Assembly (NCBI RefSeq): GCF_051251565.1
Contig: NZ_JBPOFB010000002.1
Span: 124,001 to 188,000 of the forward strand
Direction: 5' to 3'
Source of the DNA: Marivita sp051251565
Lineage (GTDB): Bacteria; Pseudomonadota; Alphaproteobacteria; Rhodobacterales; Rhodobacteraceae
DNA: 64,000 bases
Under the pieces are notes generated by a model. That model made no database searches. It worked only from the letters and a program-made list of their open reading frames with translations, and was not told the DNA's origin. Below, in pieces: positions 1 through 7,724 of this stretch; within the stretch, counting starts at the first letter, position 1; the number at the start of each line of letters is the position of its first letter. Both the position numbers and the translations under genes were made by a program.

Positions 1-1
1 G

Positions 2-541
2 GACGGGCTTGAGGAAGACGCGGCAGCAACGCGTTTGATAGCTTCGTCGGTGCCGGAAACCATCATCGCAGCAAGCTGTTCCAAGAACTTTGGGATCTAC
101 CGCGAACGCACAGGGTTGCTGATGGCGGTGGCGGCTGATCCGTCGGCGCACAAGCTCAATCAAGGTACGTTGGCCTATCTGAACCGCCAGAACTATTCCT
201 TCCCGCCGGATCACGGCGCACGCTTGGTGACGATGGTTTTGACCGATGACACCCTGCGCGCGGAATGGGCGAAAGAGCTGGAAGAGATGCGCACTGGCAT
301 GTTGGCGCTGCGCGAACAATTGGCGGCCGAGTTACAACGCCTGTCCGGGTCCGATCGGTTCGGTTTTATCGCCCAGCATCGTGGCATGTTCTCGCGGCTT
401 GGGGCCACGCCCGAGCAGGTGGACCGCCTGCGCGATGAACACGCGATCTATCTGGTTGGAGATTCCCGCCTGAACATCGCCGGTCTGAACAAGGATTCTG
501 TGCCGATCCTTGCCAAGGCGATGATCGACGTGGGAATTTGA
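2..541 (+). CDS. tyrB: Aromatic amino acid aminotransferase (class I/II), 3' part only
   Basis: The C-terminal 179 residues of a PLP-dependent fold-type I aminotransferase; the gene enters from the left edge, so its start is outside the window. The motif SCSKNFGIYRERTG carries the Schiff-base lysine (SxSKxxGxxxERxG) typical of the aspartate/aromatic aminotransferase subfamily Ialpha. The end of the small domain (HRGMFSRLG, then RLNIAGLN near the stop) also fits. This family moves amino groups between aspartate or aromatic amino acids and 2-oxoglutarate in the cytoplasm. Aspartate versus aromatic preference cannot be settled from this fragment. A strong hairpin follows the stop. Confidence 0.85.
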   Translation, partial: DGLEEDAAATRLIASSVPETIIAASCSKNFGIYRERTGLLMAVAADPSAHKLNQGTLAYLNRQNYSFPPDHGARLVTMVLTDDTLRAEWAKELEEMRTGMLALREQLAAELQRLSGSDRFGFIAQHRGMFSRLGATPEQVDRLRDEHAIYLVGDSRLNIAGLNKDSVPILAKAMIDVGI

Positions 542-564
542 TCTGACATCAGAGATTTAAGTGT

Positions 565-595
565 ATGGGCGCCTGTTGGCGCCCATTCTGTTTGT
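565..595 (+). terminator. Rho-independent terminator after the aminotransferase
   Basis: A perfect 9-bp stem (ATGGGCGCC 565-573, GGCGCCCAT 578-586) with a TGTT loop is followed by the T-rich run TCTGTTTGT. It lies 24 bp after the aminotransferase stop and separates it from the minus-strand ABM gene. Confidence 0.8.
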
Positions 596-700
596 CTCGT
601 CCGCCGCCTACGGCATTGTTCTCGGGCCTGTGTTTATGTGACGCCTCTGTTGGACCAAGGGCAGGTGGCGATGGTGCGTCGGTGTATTCGGAAAAAGCCG

Positions 701-1045
701 TCAGCCGTGTACTTTGACACTGTCTTCGGGCACTTGATCGCGGTCGAACATGCCGTAATCGCGCAGCACATGGCAAACGCGCAGCCGATAGTCCGAAAAG
801 ATGCCGTTCCGGCCTTTGGATTGCGCGTTGCGGTGGGCGGCGAGTTTGCGCCAGCGCAGAACCGCGTCTTCGTCCTCAAAGAAACTGATCGACAAGAGTT
901 TGTCCGGGTTGGTCAGGCTTTGGAACCGCTCGACCGAGATGAAGCCTTCGACCTCTTCGACCATGGGTCGCATGGTCGCGGCGATGTCGAGATACGCGTC
1001 TTTTTGGCCTTCGGCGGGCATGAGTTCGAAGATGATAGCAATCAT
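701..1045 (-). CDS. Antibiotic biosynthesis monooxygenase (ABM) domain protein
   Basis: A 114-residue single-domain protein of the dimeric alpha/beta-barrel ABM family. It has the typical start (IAIIFELMPAEGQ), the central helix segment with EEVEGFISVERF, and the second strand SISFFEDEDAVLRWR. ABM proteins include small-molecule monooxygenases, haem-degrading enzymes and proteins of unknown role; the substrate cannot be told here. The start codon lies 45 bp after the dnaE2 stop on the same strand with no terminator between, so it may be read through from the SOS-boxed dnaE2 promoter. Confidence 0.75.
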   Translation of the reverse strand: MIAIIFELMPAEGQKDAYLDIAATMRPMVEEVEGFISVERFQSLTNPDKLLSISFFEDEDAVLRWRKLAAHRNAQSKGRNGIFSDYRLRVCHVLRDYGMFDRDQVPEDSVKVHG

Positions 1046-1090
1046 TGTGGTTCCTTTTTCTGTGACTCATCCCTGTCGGGGCCGGAGGTG

Positions 1091-4075
1091 TCAATCCGGG
1101 TTTGCGCGGGTGAAGGGCAACGGCATGGGAGGTGTGTAGGGTTTGGTTGTTGAAACATAGGCTTTCGGCTTATGGGAGGGACCGGGCGTCAGGATGTGCC
1201 GCAACAGTGCCACAGGGTGGTGGCGCAAGGTGAGGCGCAGGGCGACGTAATCTTCGACAACCTGTTCGCCTTCGGTCATCGCGGGCAGATGGGCTGCGGG
1301 TTCATGGATCGCTTCGCCGTCGATATCGCCATCGAACAGCGGCAGGGTCTTGCGGGTGGTCAACGCCTTGGCCTCCCACAGGGCGGCGCGGCGGGTGAGG
1401 CTGATATTGCGGAACACATCGGCTTCGGCCAGACGGGTGATCGTCGCCGGGTCAAGACCGGCACGGCGCCAGAGATCCTGAACGCTTTGGTACCCATTGC
1501 CGCGCCCGGCGGCGATCCATTGGGCGTCTTCCTCGGACAGGCCCTTGATCTGACGAAAGCCCAACCGCAGGGCAAGACCACCTGTCTCATCGGGTTCCAT
1601 CACGTTGTCCCAGAAGCTTGTGTTGATGCAGACGGGGCGGACGGTCACGCCATGTTCGCGGGCGTCGCGCACGATCTGGGCGGGGGCGTAAAAGCCCATC
1701 GGCTGGGAGTTGAGCAGCGCGCAGGCGAAGATGCCGGGGTGATGGTGTTTGATCCACGCACTTGCATAGACCAGCAATGCAAAGCTGGCGGCGTGGCTTT
1801 CGGGAAAACCGTAGGAGCCGAAACCTTCAATCTGCGAAAAACAGCGATTGGCGAAGTCTTCGTCGTAGCCTTTGTTGCGCATGCCGCGCAGGAACAGGGC
1901 GCGGAATTCGCTGACATTGCCGTGCTTTTTGAAGGTGGCCAATGACCGGCGCAGGCGGTCGGCCTGTTCGGGGGTGAAGCCTGCACCGACAATGGCGATC
2001 TGCATCGCCTGTTCCTGAAACAGCGGCACACCAAGGGTTTTGCCCAGCACCGTGCCCAATTCGTCTGACGGAAAGCTCACCTCTTCTTCGCCGTTGCGGC
2101 GGCGGATATAGGGGTGGACCATATCGCCCTGAATGGGGCCGGGACGGATGATTGCGACCTCGATCACCAGATCATAGAACGTGCGCGGCTTCATGCGGGG
2201 CAGAAAATTCATCTGCGCGCGGGATTCGACCTGGAAGACACCGATGCTGTCAGCCTTGCAAAGCATGTCATAGACGGCCGGGTCTTCGGGCGGCAGCGTG
2301 GCCAGCGTGTGGGTCTGGTTGTGATGCAGCTTTAGCAGGTCAAAGGATTTGCGGATGCACGACAGCATCCCCAAGCTGAGCACATCAACCTTGAGGATGC
2401 CCAGCGCGTCGATATCGTCCTTGTCCCAGCAGATGACGGTGCGGTCCTCCATCGTGGCGTTTTCGATGGGGACGAGTTCGTCCAGACGGCCTTCGGTGAT
2501 GATGAAACCGCCGACATGCTGCGACAGGTGACGCGGGAAACCGATGATTTCGAAGATCAGCTCCATCGTGAGTTTGAGGCGGTGATCGGTGGGATCGAGG
2601 CCAATTTCGCGCATGCGCTGTTCCTCAAGCCCATTGGTCGAGAAGAACTCCCAGAGTTGCGAGGACAGTGCGCCGATGGTGTCTTGGCTCAGGCCCATCG
2701 CAGACCCCACCTCGCGGATGGCGCGTTTGCCGCGGTAGTGGATGACGGTGGCACAAAGACCTGCGCGGTGGCGGCCGTAGCGGTCATAGATGTGCTGGAT
2801 CACCTCTTCGCGGCGTTCATGTTCGAAATCCACATCAATGTCGGGCGGCTCGTCCCGTGCCTCGGACACAAAGCGTTCAAACACCATCGTGCCGATCTCG
2901 GGCGAGACCGAGGTCACGCCGAGGCAGTAGCAGACGACCGAATTCGCGGCAGAGCCACGGCCCTGACAGAGGATGCCGCGTTCGCGGGCAAAGGCGACGA
3001 TGTCGCGCACGGTGAGGAAGTAAGGCTCATAGCGCAGTTTGCCGATCAGGGTGAGCTCGTGCTGGAGCAACTTTTTCACCTTGTCCGACGCGCCGTGCGG
3101 GTAGCGCCATTTCAGCCCCTCATGGGCGAGGCGCGACAGGCGTTGGGGGGCGGTTTCGGCCCCGGTGACTTCGCTGGGGTATTCGTAGCGCAGGTCTCCA
3201 AGATCGAAGGTGCAGGTGTCTGCCAGTTGTGTGGCGCGGTCCACGGCATCGGCATGGGGCCCAAGGATATGCCGCATGTCCATGTCAGAGCGCAGCCGCT
3301 GTTCGCCATTGGCCTGCGCGCGGGTGCCCAAGGCATCCACACGACACCCCTGACGGATCGCGGTGACCACATCCGCCAGTTTGCGGCGGCGTCCGTGGTG
3401 CATGATCGGCAGGGCCGATGCGAGAGTGGGCATGTTCAGGCTTTGGGCAAGGTGTGCGATTTGGGTGAAATACTCTTGGTCCTGCCCGTCATAGCGGGGA
3501 CTGATGAGCAGGTGACTGTGCCCGGCAAAGCGGCGTGCCAGCCGGTGCGCCTGTGACAGCCAATCACCTGCGCTGCCCTGTGATGAGGGCGCTTGTTGGG
3601 CAGGGTGCAGGAGCCAGTGCAGGCCGTCCTGACAGCCCAACAGATCGTCCAGTGTCAGATGGCACGCCCCTTTGGGCGCGCGGCGGCGTCCCGTCGTGAT
3701 CAGGCGGCAGAGCTGCGCCCAGCCTTGGCGGTTGGTGGCCAGCGCCGTGGCGGTAAAGCCGGTGTCGGTGACAATCTTTGCGGCCGGGATCAGGTGGGGT
3801 ACATGGCTGAGGATCTGGGCGCGTTGGTGGGTGATATGGTCTGGCACCGGCGGACCGATGGGGCCATTTTTCGCCTCAAGCCCTGCGCGCTCGCGCAGCT
3901 GGCGTGTCAGGTTTTTGGCCTCTGACCAGGCGCGCACGATACCGGCCACGGAATTGGTGTCGGCAATGGCGATGGCTGACAGGCCCAGCGTGGCGGCACG
4001 CTCCATGTATTCCTCGGGGTGGGACGCCCCGGTGAGAAAGGTGAAATTGGAGGTGATCGACAGCTCTGCGAACAT
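1091..4075 (-). CDS. dnaE2: Error-prone DNA polymerase III alpha homologue DnaE2, C-terminally short
   Basis: 994 residues of the DnaE2/ImuC family, the translesion polymerase that works with ImuA and ImuB in SOS mutagenesis. The PHP domain is N-terminal (ELSITSNFTFLTGASHPEEY). The palm carries the catalytic aspartates in PPDIDVDFEHERRE and the downstream ILKVDVLSLG; the fingers region has GFGSYGFPESHAASFALL. The protein stops about 30 residues after the conserved LTLRHHPVALLRHIL segment, where family members normally continue into an OB-fold domain of roughly 100 residues. No remnant of that domain follows in any frame before the next gene. imuA and imuB are not adjacent: upstream is znuA. 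A GTTC-N7-GTTC LexA box sits 13 bp before the start. There is no good Shine-Dalgarno sequence. Confidence 0.93.
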   Translation of the reverse strand: MFAELSITSNFTFLTGASHPEEYMERAATLGLSAIAIADTNSVAGIVRAWSEAKNLTRQLRERAGLEAKNGPIGPPVPDHITHQRAQILSHVPHLIPAAKIVTDTGFTATALATNRQGWAQLCRLITTGRRRAPKGACHLTLDDLLGCQDGLHWLLHPAQQAPSSQGSAGDWLSQAHRLARRFAGHSHLLISPRYDGQDQEYFTQIAHLAQSLNMPTLASALPIMHHGRRRKLADVVTAIRQGCRVDALGTRAQANGEQRLRSDMDMRHILGPHADAVDRATQLADTCTFDLGDLRYEYPSEVTGAETAPQRLSRLAHEGLKWRYPHGASDKVKKLLQHELTLIGKLRYEPYFLTVRDIVAFARERGILCQGRGSAANSVVCYCLGVTSVSPEIGTMVFERFVSEARDEPPDIDVDFEHERREEVIQHIYDRYGRHRAGLCATVIHYRGKRAIREVGSAMGLSQDTIGALSSQLWEFFSTNGLEEQRMREIGLDPTDHRLKLTMELIFEIIGFPRHLSQHVGGFIITEGRLDELVPIENATMEDRTVICWDKDDIDALGILKVDVLSLGMLSCIRKSFDLLKLHHNQTHTLATLPPEDPAVYDMLCKADSIGVFQVESRAQMNFLPRMKPRTFYDLVIEVAIIRPGPIQGDMVHPYIRRRNGEEEVSFPSDELGTVLGKTLGVPLFQEQAMQIAIVGAGFTPEQADRLRRSLATFKKHGNVSEFRALFLRGMRNKGYDEDFANRCFSQIEGFGSYGFPESHAASFALLVYASAWIKHHHPGIFACALLNSQPMGFYAPAQIVRDAREHGVTVRPVCINTSFWDNVMEPDETGGLALRLGFRQIKGLSEEDAQWIAAGRGNGYQSVQDLWRRAGLDPATITRLAEADVFRNISLTRRAALWEAKALTTRKTLPLFDGDIDGEAIHEPAAHLPAMTEGEQVVEDYVALRLTLRHHPVALLRHILTPGPSHKPKAYVSTTKPYTPPMPLPFTRANPD

Positions 4076-4087
4076 ACACTGCTTTAT

Positions 4088-4102
4088 GTTCTTCTTTTGT
4101 TC
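4088..4102 (-). promoter_or_regulatory. LexA (SOS) box of dnaE2
   Basis: GTTC (4088-4091), seven bases, GTTC (4099-4102) is an exact match to the alphaproteobacterial LexA direct-repeat operator. It lies 13 bp upstream of the dnaE2 ATG. An overlapping inverted repeat, GAACATA (4070-4076) and TATGTTC (4085-4091), spans the start codon. This predicts DNA-damage induction of dnaE2. Confidence 0.8.
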
Positions 4103-4140
4103 CCTTTTAAATGATTCGAATGTTGAAGGGTGGTTGTTTG

Positions 4141-4168
4141 AGGGGGCAATGGTTTGGGCCCCCTTTTT
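4141..4168 (+). terminator. Plus-oriented hairpin with T-tract, no plus-strand gene before it
   Basis: Stem AGGGGGC (4141-4147) and GCCCCCT (4158-4164) with a T-run to 4168 has the form of an intrinsic terminator for plus-strand transcription. All genes from 701 to 5242 are on the minus strand. Read on the minus strand it follows the znuA stop by about 20 bp but has no T-run, only CAAACAACC. It may serve as a weak znuA terminator or end an unannotated plus-strand or antisense RNA. Confidence 0.5.
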
Positions 4169-4186
4169 GCGTTCACAATGCCGGGA

Positions 4187-5242
4187 TTACAGACATTCTG
4201 CCAGCGTGGCAGCGAGATTGCGGATAACCTGCCCATAGAGCGTGGCACCCGGTTCAAGATCTGCACCCAGCGGGTCGATCACGCCGGTGGTGGCTTCGGT
4301 CCCGTCAAGAACAGTCGTAATGAGGCCGGGGTTGAATTGCGGTTCTGCCAGCACGCAATCAATACCCTGTTCTCGAATACGTCCCTGGATCTCGGCAATG
4401 CGGGCGGGGCTTGGGTCGGTTGCATCGCTCAGGGAAATCGCGCCGGATGCGAGAAAATCAAAGGCGGTTTCGAAATACTGATAGGCGTCGTGGAAGACAA
4501 CAAAACTGCCGCCACGCACCGGATCAAGGGTCGCGTTGACCTCGGTCACAAGCGTATCCATTTCGGTGCGGGCAGCCGCGGCATTGGTGAAATAGGTTCC
4601 CGCATTATCGGGGTCCGCCGCAGACAGTTCTGCCGCAATCAGGTTCAGCCATGTCGCGGCATTGTCGACCGACAGCCATGCGTGCGGGTCATGGGCACCA
4701 TGGGCATGGCCTTCATGAGAGTGGTCATCGTGGTCTGCATGGTCTGCGTCATGATTGTGATCGTCATGGCCTGCGTCTTCTGCCTCGTGCGCATGGTCAT
4801 GGTCATGGTCATGGTCGTCATGATCATGCGCGTGATCTTTTTCATCCGCATGTGCACCATCGTGACCATGGCTATGTGCTTCGAACAGCGCGCCTTCGCG
4901 GAAGTTCAGCAAGATCGTTCCGTCCGCATCCAACAGCGATATCACCTCGGCATCTTTGGCCAAGGTGCCAATCGCGTCTGCCATCCAGGGGGTCAGGTCT
5001 GCGCCCATCCAGAACACAAGGTCGGCGTCCTGAAGCGCGGCGGCCTCTGATGGGCGCAGGCTGTATTCATGGGGTGTTCCACCGGGCTGTACGATCAGAT
5101 CGGGGGTGCCCAGCCCGTCCATCACCTGTGCGACCAGCGAATGTATCGGGGCGATATCGACGGCAACGCGCGGGACATCGGCCATCGCCGCGCCGCCGAG
5201 CAGAGCAGCCATGGTGGACAGAGAGACAAGCTTGGTGGACAT
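4187..5242 (-). CDS. znuA: Zinc ABC transporter periplasmic binding protein ZnuA
   Basis: 351 residues starting at MSTKLVSL, preceded by GGAG six bases upstream; a longer in-frame reading would overlap zur and lacks a site. A signal peptide with cleavage near AMA-D (residue 21) sends it to the periplasm. Cluster A-1 (TroA-like) zinc-binding histidines are visible in GGTPHEYSLRPS, DPHAWLSVD and VVFHDAYQYFE. Between these lies an unusually long His/Asp-rich loop of about 65 residues, the flexible zinc-scavenging loop of ZnuA proteins. It is divergent from zur-znuC-znuB, with a candidate Zur operator in the shared gap, so it should be induced by zinc shortage. It hands Zn(II) to ZnuB. Confidence 0.95.
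   Translation of the reverse strand: MSTKLVSLSTMAALLGGAAMADVPRVAVDIAPIHSLVAQVMDGLGTPDLIVQPGGTPHEYSLRPSEAAALQDADLVFWMGADLTPWMADAIGTLAKDAEVISLLDADGTILLNFREGALFEAHSHGHDGAHADEKDHAHDHDDHDHDHDHAHEAEDAGHDDHNHDADHADHDDHSHEGHAHGAHDPHAWLSVDNAATWLNLIAAELSAADPDNAGTYFTNAAAARTEMDTLVTEVNATLDPVRGGSFVVFHDAYQYFETAFDFLASGAISLSDATDPSPARIAEIQGRIREQGIDCVLAEPQFNPGLITTVLDGTEATTGVIDPLGADLEPGATLYGQVIRNLAATLAECL
4681..4885 (-). repeat. Low-complexity His/Asp-coding tract inside znuA
   Basis: Repeating cat/gat/gcat-type triplets encode the His/Asp/Ala-rich loop of ZnuA (for example HDHDDHDHDHDHAH). It is a coding repeat that explains several spurious short reading frames here on the opposite strand. Such tracts vary in length between strains. 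Confidence 0.8.
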
Positions 5243-5284
5243 CAGGAACTCCATGTGATTTTGTAACACTATGGCGTGCATAAA

Positions 5285-5303
5285 CGATATGAAATAACAT
5301 GAC
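5285..5303. promoter_or_regulatory. Candidate Zur operator between znuA and zur-znuCB
   Basis: The imperfect dyad CGATATGAAATAACATGAC lies in the short divergent gap. It resembles the AT-rich ATGTTATAACAT-type palindromes bound by alphaproteobacterial Zur. The assignment rests on similarity and location; the right half (ATAACAT) is better than the left. It covers the 5299 start candidate for zur, supporting the later start. Confidence 0.45.
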
Positions 5304-5319
5304 AAGACAGGCGCGAAAC

Positions 5320-5817
5320 ATGATGACCGATGACGCGATCCCGCTTGGGTTCGAACAGCACGATCACAAGGCCTGCATGGCCGATGCGCTTGCATCAGTT
5401 GAGGCGCGGTGCACCGCCGAAGGGCTGCGCCTGACACCTGTGCGACGCAAGGTGCTCGAACTGTTGTTGCAGGAACACCGGGCGCTGGGCGCATATGCGA
5501 TTCTTGATCTGCTGCGCGAAGCGGGGTTCGGGTCACAGCCCCCTGTGGCCTATCGGGCGCTTGATTTTCTGGCCGAGCACGGGTTTGTGCACAAGATCGA
5601 GCGGCTCAATGCCTTTGTCGCATGTGTTCATCCCGGCGAAAACCATTCACCCGCGTTCATGATTTGCCGTTTGTGCAATTCTGTGGCCGAAGCGCATGCC
5701 GCCCTTGCAAAAGGCACGCTGGGCGCTGCGGCCCGCGCCACTGGGTTTCAGATTGAACGCACCGTCGTCGAAGCGCTGGGCGTGTGCCCGGCCTGTTCGG
5801 AAAAGGCAGACGCGTGA
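5320..5817 (+). CDS. zur: Zinc uptake regulator Zur (Fur family)
   Basis: 165 residues from ATG 5320 (MMTDDAIPLG). ATG 5299 is also in frame, but it sits inside the likely operator and has no ribosome-binding site. The N-terminal winged helix (LRLTPVRRKVLELLLQEHRALGAYAILDLL, with PPVAYRALDFL as recognition helix) leads to a Fur-type metal domain. Structural zinc cysteines are in ICRLCN and CPACSEK, with further His/Glu ligands near HPGENHS. Zur binds operators when zinc is plentiful and represses znu genes. Its TGA overlaps the GTG of znuC by four bases, so regulator and transporter are co-translated. Confidence 0.92.
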   Translation: MMTDDAIPLGFEQHDHKACMADALASVEARCTAEGLRLTPVRRKVLELLLQEHRALGAYAILDLLREAGFGSQPPVAYRALDFLAEHGFVHKIERLNAFVACVHPGENHSPAFMICRLCNSVAEAHAALAKGTLGAAARATGFQIERTVVEALGVCPACSEKADA

Positions 5818-6557
5818 GCCTGATTGCCGTAAGAAACCTAAGCGTGGCCTACGGGGCCAATGTCGTGTTGCGGCATGTCGATCTGACCATTGAACCCGGA
5901 GAAATTGTCACGATTGTCGGTCCCAACGGATCGGGCAAAACCAGTCTGCTGCGCGCCATCATCGGCGCCAACAAGCCCGCCAAGGGCGAGATTGTCCGCA
6001 AGCCGGGGCTGCGGATCGGCTATGTGCCCCAACGGCTTCATATTGACCCGACGCTGCCGATCACGGTGGACCGCTTTATGCGGCTTGGTACCCAAGCAAG
6101 CCATGACGATTGCGTGGCGGCGCTTCAGACCGCAGGTGTGACCGACCTTGTGACACGGCAGATGTCGCGCCTGTCTGGCGGGCAATTCCAGCGGGTGCTT
6201 CTGGCCCGAGCGTTGATCAACAGGCCCGAGGTGCTGCTGCTGGATGAGGCGACGCAAGGCTTAGACCAGCCCGGCTCAGCCGCGTTCTACCGCCAGATCG
6301 AAGCGGTTCGGCGCGACACGGGCTGTGCTGTGCTGATGATCAGCCACGAATTGCACGTCGTCATGAGCGCCTCGGACCGGGTGATCTGCCTTAATGGCCA
6401 TGTCTGTTGCGAAGGCACACCGGCGATCGTGGCCTCGGCCCCGGAATATCGCGCCTTGTTTGGCACGGGAACGGGAGGGGCGCTGGCGCTGTATCGACAC
6501 GATCACGATCATGACCACACACATGATCATGATCACGGACACGAGGCGGCGCAGTGA
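5814..6557 (+). CDS. znuC: Zinc ABC transporter ATPase ZnuC with His-rich tail
   Basis: 247 residues from GTG 5814, overlapping zur by GTGA and preceded by GGAAAAGG. It has Walker A GPNGSGKTS, signature LSGGQFQR, Walker B VLLLDEATQGLD and the switch histidine in ISHELH. It drives Zn(II) import with ZnuB and ZnuA. The extreme C-terminus is a run of alternating His and Asp (HDHDHDHTHDHDHGH). That is odd for a cytoplasmic ATPase and could bind or sense incoming zinc. Confidence 0.95.
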   Translation: MSLIAVRNLSVAYGANVVLRHVDLTIEPGEIVTIVGPNGSGKTSLLRAIIGANKPAKGEIVRKPGLRIGYVPQRLHIDPTLPITVDRFMRLGTQASHDDCVAALQTAGVTDLVTRQMSRLSGGQFQRVLLARALINRPEVLLLDEATQGLDQPGSAAFYRQIEAVRRDTGCAVLMISHELHVVMSASDRVICLNGHVCCEGTPAIVASAPEYRALFGTGTGGALALYRHDHDHDHTHDHDHGHEAAQ

Positions 6558-7354
6558 TGCTGGATGATTTCATGATGCGCGCCACGCTTGCCGGCGTCGG
6601 TGTGGCTTTTGCTGCGGCCCCTTTGGGGTGTTTCGTCGTTTGGCGCAGGATGGCCTATTTCGGCGACGCGACGGCACATGCCGCGATCCTTGGCGTCGCG
6701 TTGTCGCTGGCGCTTGACATGTCGATTTTTCCCGGAGCCTTGGCGATAGCTTTGGTCATGGCCGTCACCGTGACTGTTCTGGCTGGGCGCGGCTATGCGA
6801 TGGATACGCTTTTGGGGGTTCTGGCCCATTCTGCGCTGGCATTTGGACTGGTCGCGGTGTCGTTCCTGTCGGGCGTGCGGATCGACCTGATGGCCTATTT
6901 GTTCGGCGATATTCTGGCGGTCTCGACCACCGATCTTGCGGTGATCTGGGGCGGCGCGTTGCTGGTCATTGGGCTAATTGCATGGCGGTGGTCTGCGCTC
7001 TTGATGGCGACGCTTAACGAAGATCTGGCCTACGCCAATGGCCTTGATCCAAGGCGTGAACAACTGGTTCTGACCGTGTCTTTGGCAATCACCGTTGCGG
7101 TGGCAATCAAGGTCGTGGGCGTGTTGCTGATCGCAGCAATGCTGATCATTCCCGCCGCGGCCGCCCGAAGCCTGTCGCGTACACCTGAAGCGATGGCGCT
7201 GATTGCAGCGGCGCTGGGTGCGGTGTCAGCGGTGGCAGGACTGCGCGCCGCCTATATCTTTGACACACCAGCAGGGCCGTCCATCGTGTGCGTGGCGGCG
7301 ATCCTTTTTGGGTGTTTCAACCTTATTCGTTGGCAGGGGATGCGCAGCACATAG
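6557..7354 (+). CDS. znuB: Zinc ABC transporter permease ZnuB
   Basis: 265 residues of the ABC-3 permease family with seven to nine hydrophobic segments. The family hallmark of small glycines near FGDATAHAAILGVAL is present, as is the late segment VGVLLIAAMLIIPAAAARSLS. ATG 6557 shares one base with the znuC stop; GTG 6554 is an alternative. It forms the inner-membrane channel for Zn(II). The operon ends 24 bp before a convergent ABM gene. Confidence 0.94.
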   Translation: MLDDFMMRATLAGVGVAFAAAPLGCFVVWRRMAYFGDATAHAAILGVALSLALDMSIFPGALAIALVMAVTVTVLAGRGYAMDTLLGVLAHSALAFGLVAVSFLSGVRIDLMAYLFGDILAVSTTDLAVIWGGALLVIGLIAWRWSALLMATLNEDLAYANGLDPRREQLVLTVSLAITVAVAIKVVGVLLIAAMLIIPAAAARSLSRTPEAMALIAAALGAVSAVAGLRAAYIFDTPAGPSIVCVAAILFGCFNLIRWQGMRST

Positions 7355-7378
7355 CGTGTTGATGCGTGGCCTGTTCGG

Positions 7379-7696
7379 TCAGACCGCGTTGATCTTCTGG
7401 ATCGCGCGAAAGCCTTCGAAACGCGGTGTGCCCTCATAAAGCGTGCGGGTGTCCCCGGCGCGCGCATGGGATGCTCGAAACGCATCACTTGTTGTCCAGG
7501 CGCGGAAATGGTCTTCGGTCTCCCACACTGTGTGCGACGCATAAAGCACGCGCCCATCGTCTTCGGCGCCTTTCAGCATGTGGAACGACACAAACCCGTC
7601 CATGTCCTGAAGGCGGCTTTCGCGGTTCAGCCAAATCTCCTCGAATTCGGCAGCGTTCTCGGTTGGTACGACAAACCTGTTCATGGCAAGATACAT
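7379..7696 (-). CDS. ABM-domain protein, haem-degrading monooxygenase-like (HmoA/IsdG type)
   Basis: 105 residues, with the start ATG preceded by GGAG. The sequence MNRFVVPTENAAEFEEIW, then DGFVSFHMLKG and SHTVWETEDHFRAWTTSDAF, is the arrangement of IsdG/HmoA-like ABM proteins: Asn near the N-terminus, His in the FxxFH strand, Trp in the WxxxxxFxxW segment. IsdG-type enzymes open haem using Asn, Trp and His. All three look present, but haem binding is not proven. No haem transport genes are nearby. Confidence 0.75.
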   Translation of the reverse strand: MYLAMNRFVVPTENAAEFEEIWLNRESRLQDMDGFVSFHMLKGAEDDGRVLYASHTVWETEDHFRAWTTSDAFRASHARAGDTRTLYEGTPRFEGFRAIQKINAV

Positions 7697-7724
7697 TGGC
7701 AGTCTCCTTGATGGGTTTGCCCTG

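Noticed and set aside
2516..3556. A plus-strand open frame opposite dnaE2
   Set aside because: The dnaE2 frame carries conserved polymerase motifs throughout; this frame has none and no start signals.
4681..4885. Short repetitive units that could suggest a CRISPR or satellite repeat
   Set aside because: The periodicity is explained by His/Asp codons of the ZnuA loop; there are no repeat-spacer units.
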